Source of the DNA: an uncultured Muribaculaceae bacterium
GTDB taxonomy: Bacteria; Bacteroidota; Bacteroidia; Bacteroidales; Muribaculaceae
DNA length: 48,562 bases
NCBI GenBank assembly: GCA_910577355.1
Contig: CAJTMY010000014.1
Location: 10,551 to 59,112 of the forward strand
Direction of reading: 5' to 3'
Shown: positions 45,231 to 48,562 of the stretch, piece after piece
Layout: each line of letters opens with the position of its first letter
Position numbering within the stretch: position 1 is the first letter of the stretch
Position numbers and translations under genes: made by a program
Notes under the pieces: generated by a model
What the model was told of the DNA's origin: nothing
The model's input: only the letters and a program-made list of their open reading frames with translations
Database searches by the model: none

Positions 45231-46250
45231 TTAGCGGATGAGGAACGAGAATTTGTCGATGTTCTTCAGAGCCACACCTGTGCCTTTGGCCACCGACAGC
45301 AGGGGATCCTCTGCGATATGGAACTGGATGCCTATCTTGTCGGTGAAGCGCTTGTCGAGGCCGCGCAGCAGGGCGCCACCGCCGGCGAGGTATATGCCGT
45401 TGCGCACGAGGTCGGCGTAAAGCTCGGGAGGAGTCTGCTCGAGGGCGCTGAGCACGGCGGCCTCTATCTTGGAGATGGTTTTCTCGATGCAGTGGCTGAT
45501 TTCCTGATAGCTTACGGGCACTTCCATAGGCAGGGCTGTCATCATGTTGGGGCCGTGCACGATATAGTCTTCGGGCGGATTTTCGAGCTCGGTGAGAGCC
45601 GAGCCTACATGAATCTTGATCTGCTCGGCGGTGCGCACGCCCACCTTCACGTTGTGCGCGCGGCGCATATGGTTCTGTATATCCTCGGTGAGGTCGTCGC
45701 CGGCCACCTGAATGCTCTTGTTGCTCACGATGCCGCCGAGCGATATCACGGCTATCTCGGTTGTGCCGCCGCCTATGTCGACGATCATGTTGCCTTCCGG
45801 AGCCTCTACGTCGAGTCCGATGCCGAGGGCTGCGGCCATAGGCTCGTATATCATGTATGAATCGCGGCCGCCGGCATGCTCGGAGGAGTCGCGCACAGCG
45901 CGGATCTCGACTTCGGTCGAGCCCGAGGGTATGCCTACCACCATGCGGAGCGAGGGCGAGAACCAGTTGCTCTTGCTCGATGCCTTCTTCACAAGGCCGC
46001 GGATCATGAGTTCAGCGGCGTTGAAGTCGGCGATGACACCCTTGCGCAGGGGGCGCACGGTGCGTATGCCTTGCGGATTCTTGCCTTCCATGAGGTGTGC
46101 TTCGGTACCTACGGCGATGAGCTTGTCGGTACGGTTGTCGAGGGCTACTATCGAGGGCTCGTTGATAACGATCTTGTCGTTATGGATTATTATCGTGTTG
46201 GCTGTACCAAGGTCGATTGCGATTTCCTTGGTGAGTGAGAACAGTCCCAT
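45231..46250 (-). CDS. mreB: Rod-shape-determining actin homologue MreB
   Basis: A 339-residue actin-fold ATPase that guides side-wall synthesis. It begins MGLFSLTKEIAIDLGTANT with the phosphate-1 motif, and has GGGTTEIAVISLGGIV (phosphate 2) and GIYLAGGGALLRGLD (adenosine motif). ATG 46250 is the family start; the frame extends upstream into the purH-mreB element, where the added residues are not MreB-like. It is the first gene of mreB-mreC-mreD-mrdA-rodA. Confidence 0.97.
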   Translation of the reverse strand: MGLFSLTKEIAIDLGTANTIIIHNDKIVINEPSIVALDNRTDKLIAVGTEAHLMEGKNPQGIRTVRPLRKGVIADFNAAELMIRGLVKKASSKSNWFSPSLRMVVGIPSGSTEVEIRAVRDSSEHAGGRDSYMIYEPMAAALGIGLDVEAPEGNMIVDIGGGTTEIAVISLGGIVSNKSIQVAGDDLTEDIQNHMRRAHNVKVGVRTAEQIKIHVGSALTELENPPEDYIVHGPNMMTALPMEVPVSYQEISHCIEKTISKIEAAVLSALEQTPPELYADLVRNGIYLAGGGALLRGLDKRFTDKIGIQFHIAEDPLLSVAKGTGVALKNIDKFSFLIR

Positions 46251-46310
46251 TTCTTGATTATCGGGGTTAAGATGTAAGAGGGCGTTTAAAAACAAATGTT
46301 AACGTCAGGG

Positions 46311-46405
46311 CGGTTGCTCGCCGAACAGATTTTCGTTTGAGATGAGGGAGTTATGGGGTTCCATAACGACCGAAGATCAAACGGAAATATGCCGGCGAGC
46401 GGCCG
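46311..46405 (+). other. Left subterminal hairpin of the purH-mreB element
   Basis: A 95-base stem-loop read on the plus strand: 13 bp at the base (46311-46323 with 46393-46405, two G-U pairs), a small asymmetric bulge, 12 bp (46329-46340 with 46377-46388), a 10-by-10 internal loop (GATGAGGGAG opposite CGACCGAAGA), and an apical stem TTATGG/CCATAA with loop GGTT. The two G-U pairs favour RNA of the plus strand. Confidence 0.75.
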
Positions 46406-46466
46406 TTCACGGGTATTGTATTTCATATTTTAAGCTAAACTGTTAACTGATGTATATTTCTTATGA

Positions 46467-46494
46467 TTGGTTTCTTGAATCAATGTTACCTTTG
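46467..46494 (+). promoter_or_regulatory. Plus-strand promoter inside the element, directed away from mreB
   Basis: TTG at 46467-46469, 17 bases, then TACCTTTG at 46487-46494 followed by C. Transcription would begin at the base of the right hairpin and run antisense to the 3' end of purH. No plus-strand gene follows. Confidence 0.5.
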
Positions 46495-46496
46495 CA

Positions 46497-46590
46497 TCGC
46501 ATATCTTGGCCGCTTTTTGCCTTGCTCCTCAGTCGTGTACATCAAGTACACTCCTTCGTCACAAGACAAAAATCGGCTCAATATATGCGA
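46497..46590 (-). other. Right subterminal hairpin of the purH-mreB element
   Basis: A 94-base stem-loop. The base is TCGCATAT/ATATGCGA (46497-46504 with 46583-46590), then TTG/CAA and GCCG/CGGC, TTTTTG/CAAAAA, CTTG/CAAG, a 10-by-10 internal loop and an apical stem GTGTAC/GTACAC. Read on the minus strand the loop sides are TGACGAAGGA and GACTGAGGAG, closely like those of the left hairpin read on the plus strand. Thus the two hairpins are diverged inverted copies. Confidence 0.8.
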
Positions 46591-46627
46591 CCCTGACGTT
46601 AACATTTGTTATTAAACGCCCTCTAAA

Positions 46628-48160
46628 TTAGTGACGGAAATGACGGAATCCTGTCATGGTCATGGTCATGCCGTTTTGGCGGCAGTATTCCACTGAATCG
46701 GTGTCGCGGATAGAGCCGCCGGGCTGTATTACGGAGTCTATGCCGGCCTGATGCGCGATTTCCACGCAGTCGGCAAAGGGGAAGAACGCGTCGGATGCCA
46801 TTGTGGCGCCGGTGAGGTCGAAGCCGAAGGCGCGTGCTTTCTCTATGGCGTGGCGCAAGGCGTCGACACGCGATGTCTGCCCTACTCCTGAACCGAGCAG
46901 CTGACCGTCTTTGGCTATCACGATGGCGTTGCTCTTGGAGTGCTTCACTATCTTGTTGGCAAACAGCATGTCGGCCACTTTGGCGTCGGTAAGCTCGCCC
47001 GACACAACCTTGAGGTCATCGGGAGTCTCCACCTTGCGGTCGCGCTGCTGCACGAGCACACCGTTGAGTATCGAGCGCACTGTGGTATCGGAAGATGACG
47101 CCTCGTTGCGGCGCAGGATGATGCGGTTTTTCTTCTGCGCGAGGATCTCGTATGCGTCCTCGTCATAGGCGGGAGCGATGATCACCTCAAAGAATATCTT
47201 GCCTATCTCGGCGGCAGCCGCGGCGTCCACCTTGGTGTTGGTGACTATTATGCCGCCGAAAGCCGACACCGGGTCGCCGGCGAGAGCGTCGGCCCATGCC
47301 TGTGCAAGAGTGCGACGTGTGGCAAGGCCGCAGGCATTGTTGTGCTTGAGCACGGCCACGGTGGGCTCGGCGCCGAATTCGTCGATAAGATTGACAGCCG
47401 AATCAATGTCAAGCAGATTGTTGTAGGAGATCTCCTTGCCGTGGAGCTGTGAGAACATCTCGTCGAACTTGCCGAAGAAATGTGCCTGTTGATGGGGATT
47501 CTCGCCATAGCGCAGCGACATCTCGCCGTCCACGGCCATGCGGAATGCGCCGGCAGGCTGCGCTGTGACTGATGCCATGTAGTCGAATATTGCCGAGTCA
47601 TAGCCCGACGATACAGCAAATGCCTCGCGGGCAAGCAGCAGGCGCTCGTCGAGGGTAGTGGCGGCACCGTGCTCGTCGAGGAAACCGCGCAGCAGCGGAT
47701 ATTGGGCTTTGGAAGCCACAATGGCCACATCGGCAAAGTTCTTGGCGGCGGCGCGTATGAGCGATATGCCGCCTATGTCGATTTTCTCGATGATGTCTTC
47801 GTGCGAGGCGCCCGAAGCTACGGTCTGTTCAAAGGGATAAAGATCAACGATAACGAGATCTATCTCCGGAATTTCGAGCTCGGCCATGATATCGACGTCG
47901 CCCTGATTGTCGCGGCGGCCGAGAATGCCGCCGAAAACTTTGGGGTGGAGAGTCTTGACACGTCCGCCAAGTATCGAGGGATATCCGGTAAGATCCTCTA
48001 CCGCGTCGCAGGCGTAGCCTTCGCCTTCGATAAACGAGCGGGTGCCGCCGGTCGAAAGGAATTTCACACCGTCTTTGGCGAGAAGTGCGAGGATGTCCGA
48101 CAAACCGTCTTTGTGAAATACGGAAATAAGAGCTGTCTTAATCGCTTTTGTCTGAGCCAT
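46628..48160 (-). CDS. purH: Bifunctional AICAR formyltransferase/IMP cyclohydrolase
   Basis: A 510-residue enzyme for the last two steps of IMP synthesis. The N-terminal IMP cyclohydrolase (MGS-like) domain has STGGTRSFIEGEG and GGRVKTLHPKVFGGIL; the C-terminal transformylase has LRYGENPHQQAHF, the catalytic KHNNACG and SDAFFPFADCVE. The length is normal. It starts at ATG 48160 with a promoter box at 48238-48245, and it ends next to the inverted-repeat element upstream of mreB, an arrangement that lets purH transcripts read into the cell-shape operon. Confidence 0.97.
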   Translation of the reverse strand: MAQTKAIKTALISVFHKDGLSDILALLAKDGVKFLSTGGTRSFIEGEGYACDAVEDLTGYPSILGGRVKTLHPKVFGGILGRRDNQGDVDIMAELEIPEIDLVIVDLYPFEQTVASGASHEDIIEKIDIGGISLIRAAAKNFADVAIVASKAQYPLLRGFLDEHGAATTLDERLLLAREAFAVSSGYDSAIFDYMASVTAQPAGAFRMAVDGEMSLRYGENPHQQAHFFGKFDEMFSQLHGKEISYNNLLDIDSAVNLIDEFGAEPTVAVLKHNNACGLATRRTLAQAWADALAGDPVSAFGGIIVTNTKVDAAAAAEIGKIFFEVIIAPAYDEDAYEILAQKKNRIILRRNEASSSDTTVRSILNGVLVQQRDRKVETPDDLKVVSGELTDAKVADMLFANKIVKHSKSNAIVIAKDGQLLGSGVGQTSRVDALRHAIEKARAFGFDLTGATMASDAFFPFADCVEIAHQAGIDSVIQPGGSIRDTDSVEYCRQNGMTMTMTGFRHFRH

Positions 48161-48237
48161 AACTTAATAGCGCTGTTTGTTATGAAGATTAAACCACGAA
48201 ACAATCATTTCGCGACAGAAAAGTAACTATTGGTGTG

Positions 48238-48245
48238 CAAAGTTA
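48238..48245 (-). promoter_or_regulatory. -7 promoter box of purH
   Basis: On the minus strand TAACTTTG followed by C, with a TTTG 15 bases upstream (48261-48264). The predicted leader is about 70 bases. Confidence 0.55.
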
Positions 48246-48562
48246 CAAAAATTTGGCGTGCAAACCTTGCGAAAGAGCGTTAAAATAATAATTTTTTATT
48301 TAGGCTTTTCGCGGTTGGTAATCGCACACGGATTTCACGGATTTTTGCCGCACACAGATTGCGCGGATTAGCACGGATTTTTTTGAGGGGTAATAGGGGC
48401 ATTGGGGGATTTTAGGGTGGTGGGGCCTTTTTTCCTTTATATGCACGAACGGCTTCCTGCCGCGAGTCGACAATCTCGTGGCGGGAAGCCGTTGTGGTGG
48501 TGTGACGCGACCTTTCGTGTCACGTCGCGGACGAGGCTGATCAGGTGCTACTCAAAAGCCGT
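48246..48562. other. Non-coding end of the window with short repeats and hairpins
   Basis: No gene is seen. From 48325 to 48385 the motif CACGGATTT and close variants (GCGGATTAG, ACAGATTG) recur. From 48448 to 48493 there is a long stem-loop, and near 48500-48530 the palindromic words GTGAC/GTCAC and CGCGAC/GTCGCG interleave. The content between (48385-48440) is G-rich without clear features. Confidence 0.6.
48448..48493 (+). repeat. 19-bp stem-loop near the window end
   Basis: Arms 48448-48466 and 48475-48493 pair over 19 positions, two of them G-U on the plus strand (A-C mismatches on the other), with an 8-base loop. No T run follows. It may be an RNA structure on the plus strand or part of a dispersed repeat. 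Confidence 0.6.

Larger units (their letters stand above)
46277..46624. repeat. Symmetric 348-bp element with 34-bp inverted repeats, between purH and mreB
   Basis: The terminal repeats 46277-46310 and 46591-46624 are reverse complements at 33 of 34 positions (mismatch at 46290). Just inside each lies a long hairpin (46311-46405 and 46497-46590); a central 91 bases contain a promoter-like sequence. No clear target-site duplication flanks the element. It starts 4 bases after the purH stop and ends 26 bases before mreB. Nature unknown: it could be a miniature mobile element, an invertible segment or a structured regulatory region. Confidence 0.85.

Noticed and set aside
46486..46605. A 39-codon minus-strand frame inside the purH-mreB element, starting ATG in the right terminal repeat
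   Set aside because: The homologous left hairpin reads into a stop after 14 codons from the same ATG, while the stem pairing is kept in both copies. The conserved property is structure, so the frame is probably accidental.
46277..46624. An insertion sequence between purH and mreB
   Set aside because: Too short for a transposase gene and no clear target-site duplication; a non-autonomous element remains possible and is listed as such.

Overview
The window looks like chromosomal DNA of a gut-type Bacteroidales bacterium, most likely Muribaculaceae (family level is an inference). The signs are: promoters of the Bacteroidetes form TAnnTTTG with a TTG/TTTG about 19 bases upstream; start codons without clear Shine-Dalgarno sequences; many Bacteroidales lipoprotein and barrel families (DUF5723, Wzi-like, lipocalin-like); a fused NagB/PIG-L protein; and the order purH-mreB-mreC-mreD-PBP2-rodA. 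Coding density is high. No tRNA, rRNA, CRISPR array, transposase or prophage was seen.

Layout. 1-6.1 kb: the tail of an unidentified gene, a small lipoprotein, a TamB-like envelope protein and an OmpA-type lipoprotein, closed by a 28-bp perfect hairpin. 6.2-10.3 kb, minus strand: a DUF5723 barrel, a lipoprotein gene broken by an in-frame TAG, and a second lipocalin-like lipoprotein. 10.4-14.1 kb: YitT, CdsA and a GH9 glycosidase. 14.2-22.3 kb: phosphohexomutase, RluA-type pseudouridine synthase, Fmt, a two-helix membrane protein, a PstS-like lipoprotein, a TPR protein and RarA. 22.3-26.9 kb, minus strand: a tightly coupled surface-glycan operon (Wzi-like barrel, lipoprotein, LegB-like dehydratase, PglD/NeuD-like acetyltransferase, NeuB/LegI-like synthase). 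27.3-31.6 kb: a secreted subtilase with a T9SS-type tail, QueA and an unknown protein. 31.6-35.5 kb, minus strand: a three-gene operon of DUF389 membrane protein, CASTOR/POLLUX-like channel with tandem nucleotide-binding folds and an RyR-like tail, and a stand-alone RyR-domain protein. 35.6-38.3 kb: DUF2284 protein and the NagB/PIG-L fusion. 38.4-40.5 kb: PagL-like lipid A deacylase and a lipoprotein. 40.5-48.2 kb, minus strand: the cell-shape operon and purH.

Two things stand out. First, the RyR operon joins a predicted ion channel to two RyR domains and a DUF389 protein. Second, the 377 bases between purH and mreB are almost filled by a 348-bp symmetric element: 34-bp inverted repeats at the ends, each followed inward by a ~95-nt hairpin. 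The two hairpins are diverged copies of each other, with conserved purine-rich internal loops and apical stems that have changed on both sides while staying paired. A promoter-like sequence lies between them.

Most of the remaining genes serve the envelope (assembly, lipid synthesis, LPS/capsule, peptidoglycan elongation) or basic metabolism and translation. All calls come from reading the sequence; family names are from recognition of motifs, not from database searches.
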